Source: Actinomycetes bacterium
Lineage (GTDB): Bacteria; Actinomycetota; Acidimicrobiia; Spongiisociales; UBA5794
Direction of reading: 5' to 3'
DNA length: 5,789 bases
Assembly: GCA_023336855.1 (NCBI GenBank)
Contig: JAMBLK010000110.1
Coordinates: 1-5,789, forward strand
Part shown: positions 1-5,011 of the stretch, one piece after another
How the letters are laid out: each line of letters opens with the position of its first letter
Position numbering within the stretch: the stretch's first letter is position 1
Made by a program: the position numbers and the translations under genes
Notes under the pieces: generated by a model
What the model was told of the DNA's origin: nothing
What the model saw: only the letters and a program-made list of their open reading frames with translations
Database searches by the model: none

Positions 1-2
1 TC

Positions 3-479
3 GATTTCACCGCGCTCAACCTCGTGGTCCCGTACGGGACGAAGCAGTTCAAGATCGACGTTGTCGCCTCATGGAATGACGGCAAGAAGGACGTCGAGAA
101 GAAGTTCAATGTGACAGTGCCCACGGTCGAGTACAACGGCGAAGACGTCGCCCTCGTCACCGGCGGTGTCAGCGTCGCCGCGGCGGATCAACCATGGGTC
201 GATATCGCGTGGAGCGGCATGGCGCCATCGCTTGACGATGTGCAAATGACCGTCCATGGCCCCTCCGACGCTGTGATCTCCTACCCGAGCGACGGCACAT
301 CGTCCGGCCTCGCTCGCGGGACTCGATTGGGTCAGGGCGAGACAGACGTCGCCGGGTTCCGGCTCGACACGTCGGCAATGAAGCCCGGACAGCATGAGTT
401 CAAAGTGCTGCTCACCTATACCCGAGGTGGTTCACCATCGGAGGTCACGGGGATCGTGACCATCACCGTCGGCGGATAG
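3..479 (+). CDS. C-terminal part of a beta-rich, probably extracellular protein (5'-partial)
   Basis: The reading frame is open from the left edge and ends at TAG 477-479, so the true start lies outside the window and the first visible codons (DFTALNLVVPYG) are internal. The roughly 158 visible residues alternate hydrophobic and polar positions, are rich in Val, Thr, Gly and Asp, contain no cysteine and have no membrane segment. This is what stacked Ig-like or other beta-sandwich domains of secreted or cell-wall proteins look like. Two such units are suggested: one ends near KKFNVTVPTVEY, and a second runs to the C-terminus, closing with strands HEFKVLLTYTRG and VTGIVTITVGG. I do not recognise a named family and no catalytic motif is visible. 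No C-terminal anchor or LPXTG-like sorting signal is present. It converges on the mazF-like gene with a 4 bp gap, so the two are not co-transcribed. Confidence 0.75.
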   Translation, partial: DFTALNLVVPYGTKQFKIDVVASWNDGKKDVEKKFNVTVPTVEYNGEDVALVTGGVSVAAADQPWVDIAWSGMAPSLDDVQMTVHGPSDAVISYPSDGTSSGLARGTRLGQGETDVAGFRLDTSAMKPGQHEFKVLLTYTRGGSPSEVTGIVTITVGG

Positions 480-483
480 CCGC

Positions 484-807
484 TCACCACCGAATGTCGA
501 GGGCGTATCGGAGAGCTTGATCCAACTGAATCGTCGTTCGTAGATCGAGTCGACCGACTGGTTCTCCAGACAGTTGATCCTTCGCCACGGTGATGACCGT
601 GTCACAGTTGATCACCGACTTCTCCGGCAGACCCTGAGCGGGCCCCACCAGCACCTCCGAGCGGATTCCCCGGATCGTTCGTGTTAGAGGCACGCAGACG
701 ATCCCGGTCAATACGGACGCGGCGATTGTGCGCGTCAATACGCAGACGGGACGTCGCCCAGCGGGAGGTTCGAGATCAGCCCAGAAGATCTCTCCTCTCG
801 TCACCAC
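484..807 (-). CDS. mazF: MazF/PemK-family endoribonuclease toxin
   Basis: This 107-residue protein has the full family layout. The N-terminal strand motif RGEIFWADLEPP is at 4-15, followed by RRPVCVLTR at 18-26 and PLTRTIRG at 40-47. Then come the GLPEKSVIN segment at 59-67 and the D-x-V-x-TV stretch at 69-74, ending in a helix (DQALRYAL). MazF toxins cleave single-stranded RNA at short motifs. The Arg of the LTR motif and the Thr/Arg of PLTRT are the expected active-site region by analogy with E. coli MazF. Length is normal (about 105-115 aa). The start is GTG at 807, or the adjacent GTG at 804. It overlaps the antitoxin TGA (801-803) by 7 bases and has no clear Shine-Dalgarno, so translation is probably coupled to the antitoxin. 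The order antitoxin-then-toxin is usual. Cleavage specificity cannot be read from the sequence. Confidence 0.93.
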   Translation of the reverse strand: MVTRGEIFWADLEPPAGRRPVCVLTRTIAASVLTGIVCVPLTRTIRGIRSEVLVGPAQGLPEKSVINCDTVITVAKDQLSGEPVGRLDLRTTIQLDQALRYALDIRW

Positions 808-1064
808 TCGGGCACCATCTTCGCGGCAAGTCTGCTGGCAGTCTCGACCATCGATGGACTCTGGGGCTGCATTGAATAGGACTCAACCAGTGCTTCGTCC
901 GCTCCGGCGAGGTCGGCGGCCTCGAGCAATGCTCGGGCTCCACGGCGGAGAAGCTCTGATCGACTGACCGACACATCGCGAGCGAGCCGATCGAGGCGCA
1001 GAACCAGATCATCATCGAGTTGTACAAGAACTTGCGTGCGAGCCATAGCCATATGGTACATCAT
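801..1064 (-). CDS. Ribbon-helix-helix (CopG/MazE-like) antitoxin
   Basis: The core begins MARTQVLVQLDDDL (from ATG 1046) and shows a ribbon-helix-helix fold. Strand TQVLVQL is the DNA-contacting ribbon, helix DDLVLRLDRLARDV follows, then a turn and helix SRSELLRRGARALLE. The C-terminal tail ETASRLAAKMVPEW is the sort of amphipathic, Trp-ended segment that wraps the cognate MazF. The role is to bind and neutralise the adjacent toxin and to repress the pair's own promoter. The start is uncertain. ATG 1064 overlaps the tadG-like stop as ATGA (87 aa); ATG 1052 lies 7 nt after a TATGAT box and could start a leaderless message; ATG 1046 best matches family N-termini (81 aa). No strong ribosome binding site favours one. 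I use 1064 because the same ATGA coupling recurs through this operon. An open frame to 1208 exists upstream but is antisense-like padding within tadG. Confidence 0.88.
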   Translation of the reverse strand: MMYHMAMARTQVLVQLDDDLVLRLDRLARDVSVSRSELLRRGARALLEAADLAGADEALVESYSMQPQSPSMVETASRLAAKMVPEW

Positions 1065-1067
1065 ATG
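1050..1067. promoter_or_regulatory. Candidate antitoxin operator: two CATATG boxes
   Basis: CATATG occurs at 1050-1055 and again at 1062-1067, with start-to-start spacing of 12 bases. Each box is itself a palindrome, and together they form an inverted repeat of 6-bp arms around 6 bp. They span the alternative antitoxin start codons and cover the putative -10 box. Ribbon-helix-helix antitoxins bind short palindromes in just this place to autoregulate. That this site is the operator is inference: the repeated boxes are also explained in part by in-frame ATG and TAT codons. Confidence 0.4.
1060..1065 (-). promoter_or_regulatory. Possible -10 box of an internal toxin-antitoxin promoter
   Basis: On the minus strand TATGAT matches the sigma-70-type consensus TATAAT at five of six positions. 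It ends 7 bases before ATG 1052, a spacing that would give a leaderless or near-leaderless antitoxin transcript, which is common in actinobacteria. No good -35 hexamer is found 16-18 bases upstream, so this is weak evidence taken alone. Confidence 0.3.
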
Positions 1068-1456
1068 TCTCTGTCGATCAGCGCCATCGGAGCGAACTCG
1101 GCCCGACTCGAGGCGCGAACCGTGATGGCTCCGAGCCCGAGCAGTTCCACACGGCGCTCCACCACGACCTCTACGACGCGTGACCTCCATGTGCGGTCCA
1201 CCGCACACGAGCAGTGCGTGAGCACAGCTCCGTTCGCTCTCGCAAGGCGCCGCGCCTCGGTCACTGGACCGCCGGCAGCGCCGAACGGGCGAAACGTCAC
1301 CGGAGCTGCGGCGAGTGCAGCAGCGTCTGCCGCGGCAGCAGCCTGAAGTCTGGCGGAGAATGCGATCCCTGCATCGGCCACACCGATGGTGAGCAGGAGC
1401 ACCAGACCGGCGACGGCCAGCAGTAGCACCACCGCCGATCCGCGCTCCCCTGTCAT
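1061..1456 (-). CDS. TadE/TadG-like pilus-assembly protein (Rv3654c-like)
   Basis: This 131-residue protein starts MTGERGSAVV and has one N-terminal membrane segment (about 7-33, VLLLAVAGLVLLLTIGVADAG). A strongly Ala-rich helix follows, containing ADAAALAAAP (44-52). The remainder is predicted to be outside the membrane. This architecture is that of the small 'helicase/secretion neighborhood TadE-like' proteins that close actinobacterial Tad clusters, where they are taken to be minor pilin or pseudopilin components. The Gly-Ser plus hydrophobic helix resembles a pilin-like leader but lacks a Glu at position +5. A C-x-C pair (82 and 84) is in the extracellular part. Its ATG (1454-1456) overlaps the tadE stop as ATGA, and its own stop (1061-1063) overlaps the first possible antitoxin ATG. 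Family assignment is by synteny and topology, and the exact function in this family is not established. Confidence 0.85.
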   Translation of the reverse strand: MTGERGSAVVLLLAVAGLVLLLTIGVADAGIAFSARLQAAAAADAAALAAAPVTFRPFGAAGGPVTEARRLARANGAVLTHCSCAVDRTWRSRVVEVVVERRVELLGLGAITVRASSRAEFAPMALIDRDI

Positions 1457-1812
1457 CGCTCGACCCGCATCACGGCCTTCGCTGTGATCTCGACGACGAC
1501 TCCGCCGAGGAACGCGGCAGCCACGCGGTAGGGCAACGTCACCTGAACCTCGGCAAGACGCCCGACGGTGTCGGGTCTTCGTACCGACACCCGTGCCGAT
1601 GACCCGCTCTCGCCGAGCGCGGCCCTTGACGCACGGACGGCATCGGATGGATCGGGTGATGCCGCGGCCTCGCGGGCGCCTTCTCGTGCCGCATTTACGA
1701 CTTCCATCTGCGTCCGGGCTACGAGAGCCACCTCGACAAGTCCGAGGACGAGGGCCAACACGAGTGGCACGACGAGTGCGAACTCGACGACGGCGCTACC
1801 TCGCTGCGTCAC
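1453..1812 (-). CDS. tadE: TadE-family minor pilin / pseudopilin
   Basis: The start is GTG 1812 (VTQRGSAVVEFAL), which overlaps the flp stop as GTGA and gives 119 residues. A longer in-frame extension to 2013 only repeats flp sequence in another frame. Residues 5-11 (GSAVVEF) fit the pseudopilin rule of Gly, four residues, Glu, then an aromatic residue; this is followed by a membrane helix VVPLVLALVLGLVEVALVA (14-32). The segment TQMEVVNAAREGAREAA is the classic TadE continuation. The rest is a small extracellular domain ending KAVMRVER. TadE proteins are processed by a prepilin peptidase and act with the Tad machine in pilus assembly, probably as minor subunits. Order flp-tadE-tadG-like is the canonical actinobacterial order. 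Confidence 0.92.
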   Translation of the reverse strand: MTQRGSAVVEFALVVPLVLALVLGLVEVALVARTQMEVVNAAREGAREAAASPDPSDAVRASRAALGESGSSARVSVRRPDTVGRLAEVQVTLPYRVAAAFLGGVVVEITAKAVMRVER

Positions 1813-1994
1813 CCGATCGGTGCCCCCTTTGCGACCGAAGTGACCTTCTTGAGCACGGTTGAGAAGAAGGAGGGCAACAGATCGGTTGATGTTGCCCAGA
1901 TGATCAATGCCAGAGCGATCGCCGCTGCAGCGACAATGACGAGGGCGTACTCCGCGGTCGCTTGGCCGCGTTCGTCGATGAAGATTGCTCGCAT
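1809..1994 (-). CDS. flp: Flp-type major pilin (Rv3656c-like)
   Basis: This 61-residue prepilin has a short basic/acidic leader (MRAIFIDERG) and then QATAEYAL. It exactly fits the Flp rule G/xxxxEY, with cleavage predicted after Gly10, leaving Glu at +5 and Tyr at +6 of the mature 51-residue pilin. A single hydrophobic helix (about 16-35, YALVIVAAAAIALALIIWAT) forms the filament core, and a short tail ends KGAPIG. It is the expected main structural subunit of the pilus. It is the only gene in the cluster with a real gap in front (60 bp from tadC) and a strong ribosome binding site AAAGGA at 2001-2006, 6 bases from ATG 1994, consistent with higher expression. The stop overlaps the tadE GTG start. 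Confidence 0.93.
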   Translation of the reverse strand: MRAIFIDERGQATAEYALVIVAAAAIALALIIWATSTDLLPSFFSTVLKKVTSVAKGAPIG

Positions 1995-2000
1995 GGAGAT

Positions 2001-2006
2001 TCCTTT
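2001..2006 (-). promoter_or_regulatory. Shine-Dalgarno of the flp pilin gene
   Basis: AAAGGA on the minus strand lies 6 bases before ATG 1994. It is the clearest ribosome binding site inside the cluster and decides the pilin start. It also supports independent, strong translation of flp compared with its coupled neighbours. Confidence 0.75.
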
Positions 2007-2012
2007 CGTTCA

Positions 2013-2027
2013 CCGGCGTCCGGCCGG
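2013..2027 (-). other. Small GC hairpin between tadC and flp
   Basis: CCGGC (2013-2017) and GCCGG (2023-2027) form a perfect 5-bp stem around a 5-nt loop, in the 60 bp leader of flp. There is no U-tract, so it is not an intrinsic terminator. It could mark an RNA-processing or stabilising element that lets flp mRNA accumulate, but in GC-rich DNA such a short stem can occur by chance. Confidence 0.35.
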
Positions 2028-2054
2028 GGCGGCGGGAAGTTGGTGGTCGCAGGC

Positions 2055-2636
2055 CTAGATGCCAAGACGTTCGAGGCTGCCGAGTACGGCCGGCCCGATC
2101 GTGAGGATCAGGAACCCCGGAAGGATCAGAAGCGCCAACGGGAAGAGCAACTTGACCGGAAGACGACGGGCGGCGGTGAGTTCCCGGGATCGCTGCTCAT
2201 TCCGGAGCGTTGTTGCGTAGCCGGAGACTGCAGGCTGCAGTGGAGCCCCGGTCAGAAGCGCCCGGTGGACCACGACCATGAGACCGCGGCCGTCGACCAT
2301 TTCGGTGTCCATCCCTGCCCCCACACGGATGGTGTGACGGAGTTGGGCGGACGCTTCTCCGGGGACGGAGTCGACAGCTGCACTCGCAGCCGCGGTGAAC
2401 GTCAATCCTGCGCTGAGACCCAGCGCCGTGAGTTCTGCGAGCATCGCTTCGTCGTCGTTGAAGCCGGAGGATCGGGGACGGCGCTTCATGACGATCCAGA
2501 CAACCAGCCCGAGCGACAGCCCGATCCCGAGAACCGGGGCAAGGGCGAATGCCACGAGAATGCCGGCAGCCAGGATCTCCCGCCGATTCGAGCGCAGAAT
2601 CGCGACGCCAAGGGCGAGGACTGCCAAGGCCATCAT
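2055..2636 (-). CDS. tadC: TadC, type II secretion F-domain membrane protein
   Basis: The start is ATG 2636, overlapping the tadB stop as ATGA, giving 193 residues (MMALAVLALGVAILRSN). The frame stays open to 2717, but that part is tadB antisense-frame sequence. N-terminal membrane segments lie at about 2-14 and 20-50. A cytoplasmic T2SSF domain follows with AELTALGLSAGLTF (67-80) and ALLTGAPLQPAVSG (126-139). The C-terminus has the typical RRLPVKLLFPLALLILPGF membrane segment (157-175) and ends GSLERLGI. With TadB it forms the inner-membrane platform on which the CpaF ATPase acts to extrude pilin. Length is on the short side, as for other actinobacterial TadC proteins. It is followed by a 60 bp gap before flp, so coupling is broken at that point. 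Confidence 0.92.
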   Translation of the reverse strand: MMALAVLALGVAILRSNRREILAAGILVAFALAPVLGIGLSLGLVVWIVMKRRPRSSGFNDDEAMLAELTALGLSAGLTFTAAASAAVDSVPGEASAQLRHTIRVGAGMDTEMVDGRGLMVVVHRALLTGAPLQPAVSGYATTLRNEQRSRELTAARRLPVKLLFPLALLILPGFLILTIGPAVLGSLERLGI

Positions 2637-3310
2637 CGTTCGGCCCTCCGCACGATCACGGCCACGATGATCAAGCCGACGACCTCGAGTCCGAGGCCCA
2701 TACCCAGCACCAGCCATCCGAGACCACCGTGTGCGACCAGCCCGGCCCCCCGACCGGTGGCCACAAGCAGGACTGTGAAGACGAGCGGAGCGACCCCGAC
2801 GATCAACGCGGAGAGTCGGGCCTGGGCAGTCGCCGCCTTGCGCTCCCTTGCCATCTCGGCCGTAGCCGCCGCTCTCTCTGCGAGCCCTTCGAAGGTGTCG
2901 GCCACGCGGGCTCCGGACCAGTCGCTCAGCCGGAACGCCGCGGCTGCGAGCCGCCCGTTCACGGGCAGTTGGGCTTCGACCGAGCCGGCGACGTCGGTCA
3001 TCGACATCCCGGCCGCGGCAAGCCGCACCGGACGGTCCAGCGCTATCTGAGGCACACGGTGGGCGGCCTCCGCCAGCGCACTCCGCAGCGAGGCGCCGGA
3101 GCGCAGCTCTGCCGCCATCGCACGAAACAGTGTCGCTTCATCGTCCGGTGCAACACGCGCCGGACGTCGCCGACGGGCTGCAACAATGCCCCAGACCGCG
3201 GCTCCGGCCAGGACGAGTCTGGGTTCAATCGCTGCGAGCGCGGCAATGGCGATGATCGCCGGTGGGATCCCCACCGCCAGACCTCCCCCAAGGAGCACAG
3301 CGGTCAGCAT
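2633..3310 (-). CDS. tadB: TadB, type II secretion F-domain membrane protein
   Basis: This 225-residue protein starts at ATG 3310, overlapping the last bases of cpaF by 7 nt. Two hydrophobic segments occupy about 2-28 and 31-45, followed by a basic stop-transfer RRRRPAR. A cytoplasmic helical T2SSF domain (about 57-165) carries the hallmark LRSGASLRSALAEAA (69-83). Two C-terminal membrane helices follow (about 166-186 and 197-220), ending in RRAER. TadB is one of the paired platform proteins of the Flp/Tad pilus and binds the ATPase. Position directly after cpaF and before tadC, with ATGA overlap to tadC, is the standard order. Length fits the short actinobacterial forms, which lack the extra N-terminal region of proteobacterial TadB. 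Confidence 0.92.
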   Translation of the reverse strand: MLTAVLLGGGLAVGIPPAIIAIAALAAIEPRLVLAGAAVWGIVAARRRRPARVAPDDEATLFRAMAAELRSGASLRSALAEAAHRVPQIALDRPVRLAAAGMSMTDVAGSVEAQLPVNGRLAAAAFRLSDWSGARVADTFEGLAERAAATAEMARERKAATAQARLSALIVGVAPLVFTVLLVATGRGAGLVAHGGLGWLVLGMGLGLEVVGLIIVAVIVRRAER

Positions 3311-4365
3311 CCGTAGACCTCGTCGATGCCATCGATCCTCACATCGGATATCGAGGTGACGATGCGGCTTCCGCGACGTCGGGTGACGAACACGATCCGA
3401 TCGATCGCGGAACGGATCTGCGCACGGAGTGTGTCGACCGAGACTCCGACATCGGCCGTCGCGGCCAGGCTCTCGAGTCGCCAGAGCGCCTCCTCCGGTC
3501 CATTCGCATGGATCGTTGACATCGATCCGTCGTGTCCGGTGCTCATCGCCTGGATCATGTCGAGGGCCTCCGGTCCACGGACTTCTCCGACCACGATGCG
3601 ATCGGGTCGGAGACGGAGAGCGTGGCGGAGCAGGCTTCGTACGGTGATCTCACCTGCGCCTTCTGCATTCGGTGGATGGGCTTCGAGTCGGACGACGTGG
3701 CCGCCAAGACGAAGTTCTGCGGCGTCCTCGACCGTGACGGTCCGCTCTGATCGATCGATCTCTTTCGACAGGACGTTGAGCAGCGTCGTCTTGCCGGCTC
3801 CGGTTCCCCCTGCAACCAGCAGGTTCATCCGATCCGAGACCGACGCGCGAAGCAGTTCGGCTCCGCCATTCGTGATGCCGCCCACTTCGACCAGGGCATC
3901 AAGATCCGTTACCGCCTCGGAGAAGCGGCGGACTGCGACGATCGGACCGTCCACCGACGCGGGAGGGATCACGGCGTGGAGTCGGGAGCCGTCGGGCAGT
4001 CGAGCATCTACCGCTGGACTCGCCCGATCGATCCGGAGCCCCAGGGGTGCTATCACGCGTTCCACGGCTGCGATCACCGCGAGGTCGTCGGCGAACGTCA
4101 CATCGGTTCGTTCCAGGGAGCCTCGTCGTTCGATCCACACGTCCGACGGCCCGTTCACGAGAACGTCCGTAACGTCATGATCGCGAAGCAACCGCTCGAT
4201 CGGTCCGAGACCTGCGAGAGCATCCACCGCGTCAACGATCGCTTCGGGTCCGGCGAGCGGAGCGACTTCCGACGCAATCGAGGATGCCGCCGCTGTCAGC
4301 GGGCCCCGTTCGAGGGGCACATCGGATTCGAGTAGTCGCCGTACGATCCGGTCGGTCATACCCAT
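3304..4365 (-). CDS. cpaF: CpaF/TadA-type pilus assembly ATPase
   Basis: This is a cytoplasmic secretion ATPase of the VirB11/GspE superfamily, of the actinobacterial 'helicase/secretion neighborhood ATPase' type; it powers Tad pilus assembly. From ATG 4365 it has 353 residues. The N-terminal domain contains GLGPIERLL..HDVTDVLVNGP (about 53-73). The ATPase core has Walker A GGTGAGKTT (186-194), the Asp box with catalytic Glu TVEDAAEL (211-218), a Walker B region RIVVGEVRG (256-264) and the His box STIHAN (283-288). All key residues are present. Start choice: ATG 4365 has GGGAG (4371-4375) 5 bases upstream. ATG 4359 instead overlaps the previous stop as ATGA. ATG 4401 has no support. The gene ends TGA 3304-3306, overlapping tadB by 7 bases. 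Only one such ATPase is present, as usual for this locus. Confidence 0.96.
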   Translation of the reverse strand: MGMTDRIVRRLLESDVPLERGPLTAAASSIASEVAPLAGPEAIVDAVDALAGLGPIERLLRDHDVTDVLVNGPSDVWIERRGSLERTDVTFADDLAVIAAVERVIAPLGLRIDRASPAVDARLPDGSRLHAVIPPASVDGPIVAVRRFSEAVTDLDALVEVGGITNGGAELLRASVSDRMNLLVAGGTGAGKTTLLNVLSKEIDRSERTVTVEDAAELRLGGHVVRLEAHPPNAEGAGEITVRSLLRHALRLRPDRIVVGEVRGPEALDMIQAMSTGHDGSMSTIHANGPEEALWRLESLAATADVGVSVDTLRAQIRSAIDRIVFVTRRRGSRIVTSISDVRIDGIDEVYGC

Positions 4366-4901
4366 GATTGCTCCCAGACCCGGCGCCACGCGCGGATCCA
4401 TCGGTCCCCCGGATGCGGGACCCGGCCCGTGAGGAGGGCCGATACGGTTCCCCTGCCGGGTCGTGGGAGCACGATCCCTCCTTCCGGAACCCGGACTCTC
4501 CAGCCGGAGCGCTGGTAGATGGCCGGACCGGCAGATCGATCCATCATCGACCCTGGGATCAGTGGAAGTACTGGTATGGCGCCGTCGCCGCCGATGTGAT
4601 CTGCCGGGAGTCGGAACACGACGGCGGGCCAGCCGTCGACCAGAGCACGGAGTACGAACTCGGCGTCCTCCGGATCGACGCCCCCGTTGCGCACGACCGC
4701 GATACCGCGCCGCTTCGGTGACAGGTCGGCCTTCGTTGGACCGTCGGCAACGAGGCCTGCCAACGTCAGGTCACCGGGATACATCGGCCCGTCTACATCG
4801 AGATCCACGATGAGCGCGGTCCCCGCCGCGGCGCCGAGTGCTAACGGCGCGACGGCACCGAGTACCTCGTCCTCCGGCGACCAGATGGCAAGCGCCGGCA
4901 T
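4356..4901 (-). CDS. Short CpaE/Ssd-like protein without P-loop (Rv3660c position)
   Basis: This 181-residue protein sits where the CpaE/TadZ-like gene (ssd, Rv3660c) sits in related loci, directly before cpaF. The only clear likeness to MinD/CpaE-type ATPases is an initial strand ALAIWSP, then after an Ala-rich helix the segment GTALIVDLDVDGP (27-39). This matches the '...LLVDLDxxG' strand that normally follows the P-loop helix. Later, GIAVVRNGG and AVVFRLPADH resemble core strands. The Walker A motif itself (KGGxGKT/S) is absent: residues SPEDEV occupy that place. The N-terminal receiver-like domain is also missing, which makes the protein about half the family's usual length. In CpaE/TadZ systems this protein localises the pilus machine. 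Start ATG 4901 has GGAG at 4907-4910, 5 bases away. Synteny is strong, homology moderate, and ATPase activity unlikely. Confidence 0.65.
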   Translation of the reverse strand: MPALAIWSPEDEVLGAVAPLALGAAAGTALIVDLDVDGPMYPGDLTLAGLVADGPTKADLSPKRRGIAVVRNGGVDPEDAEFVLRALVDGWPAVVFRLPADHIGGDGAIPVLPLIPGSMMDRSAGPAIYQRSGWRVRVPEGGIVLPRPGRGTVSALLTGRVPHPGDRWIRAWRRVWEQSWV

Positions 4902-4906
4902 TCCAA

Positions 4907-4910
4907 CTCC
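4907..4910 (-). promoter_or_regulatory. Shine-Dalgarno of the CpaE/Ssd-like gene
   Basis: GGAG on the minus strand lies 5 bases before ATG 4901 and fixes the start of the first gene of the pilus operon. It falls about 12 bases after the predicted transcription start. Confidence 0.6.
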
Positions 4911-4927
4911 ATGTGTGAACTCCCGGC

Positions 4928-4956
4928 ACCGTATGTCAGACCGGAGCCCATTTCAA
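4928..4956 (-). promoter_or_regulatory. Predicted promoter of the Tad operon
   Basis: On the minus strand TTGAAA (4951-4956; five of six to TTGACA) is followed after exactly 17 bases by TACGGT (4928-4933; fits TAnnnT). Transcription would start near 4921, giving a leader of about 20 nt with GGAG in it. It is the only good sigma-70-type promoter seen ahead of the minus-strand genes, so it probably drives the whole set from the CpaE-like gene onward. Confidence 0.55.
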
Positions 4957-4997
4957 GACCTTCGATTCATGGTCATGTGCGAGATCAGATCTGCCGA

Positions 4998-5003
4998 TAC
5001 AAT
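4998..5003 (+). promoter_or_regulatory. -10 box for the HAD hydrolase gene
   Basis: TACAAT matches TATAAT at five of six positions. It lies only 5 bases before GTG 5009 and 8 before ATG 5012, so the mRNA would be leaderless or nearly so. No convincing -35 is seen. An 8-bp palindrome CAGATCTG (4986-4993) lies just upstream and could be an operator, without further support. Confidence 0.45.
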
Positions 5004-5011
5004 CGGACGTG

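Noticed and set aside
472..483. Intrinsic terminator at the convergent junction
   Set aside because: A 4-bp stem with no U-tract on either strand is too weak to call.
1020..1027. TTGTACAA perfect palindrome inside the antitoxin gene
   Set aside because: It is eight bases within coding sequence for VLVQL, with no second copy or promoter beside it. Chance is the simplest reading.
1809..2013. N-terminal extension of tadE to ATG 2013
   Set aside because: The extra residues are out-of-frame flp sequence. GTG 1812 gives the proper TadE N-terminus and a GTGA overlap.
1962..3050. Long open frame (362 codons) on the plus strand
   Set aside because: It is antisense to tadC, tadB and flp, has low-complexity Arg/Ser/Pro/Asp-rich sequence and no ribosome binding site. 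It is a typical shadow frame in GC-rich DNA.
3747..3764. Tandem GATC/CGATCG runs as a repeat or regulatory element
   Set aside because: They fall on Asp/Arg/Ile/Ser codons (IDRS, DRIV) in cpaF and recur throughout the GC-rich coding sequence, so coding constraint explains them.
3326..4180. 284-codon open frame on the plus strand within cpaF
   Set aside because: Its Ser/Arg/Thr-rich composition mirrors the cpaF codons. The minus-strand frame has full ATPase motifs.
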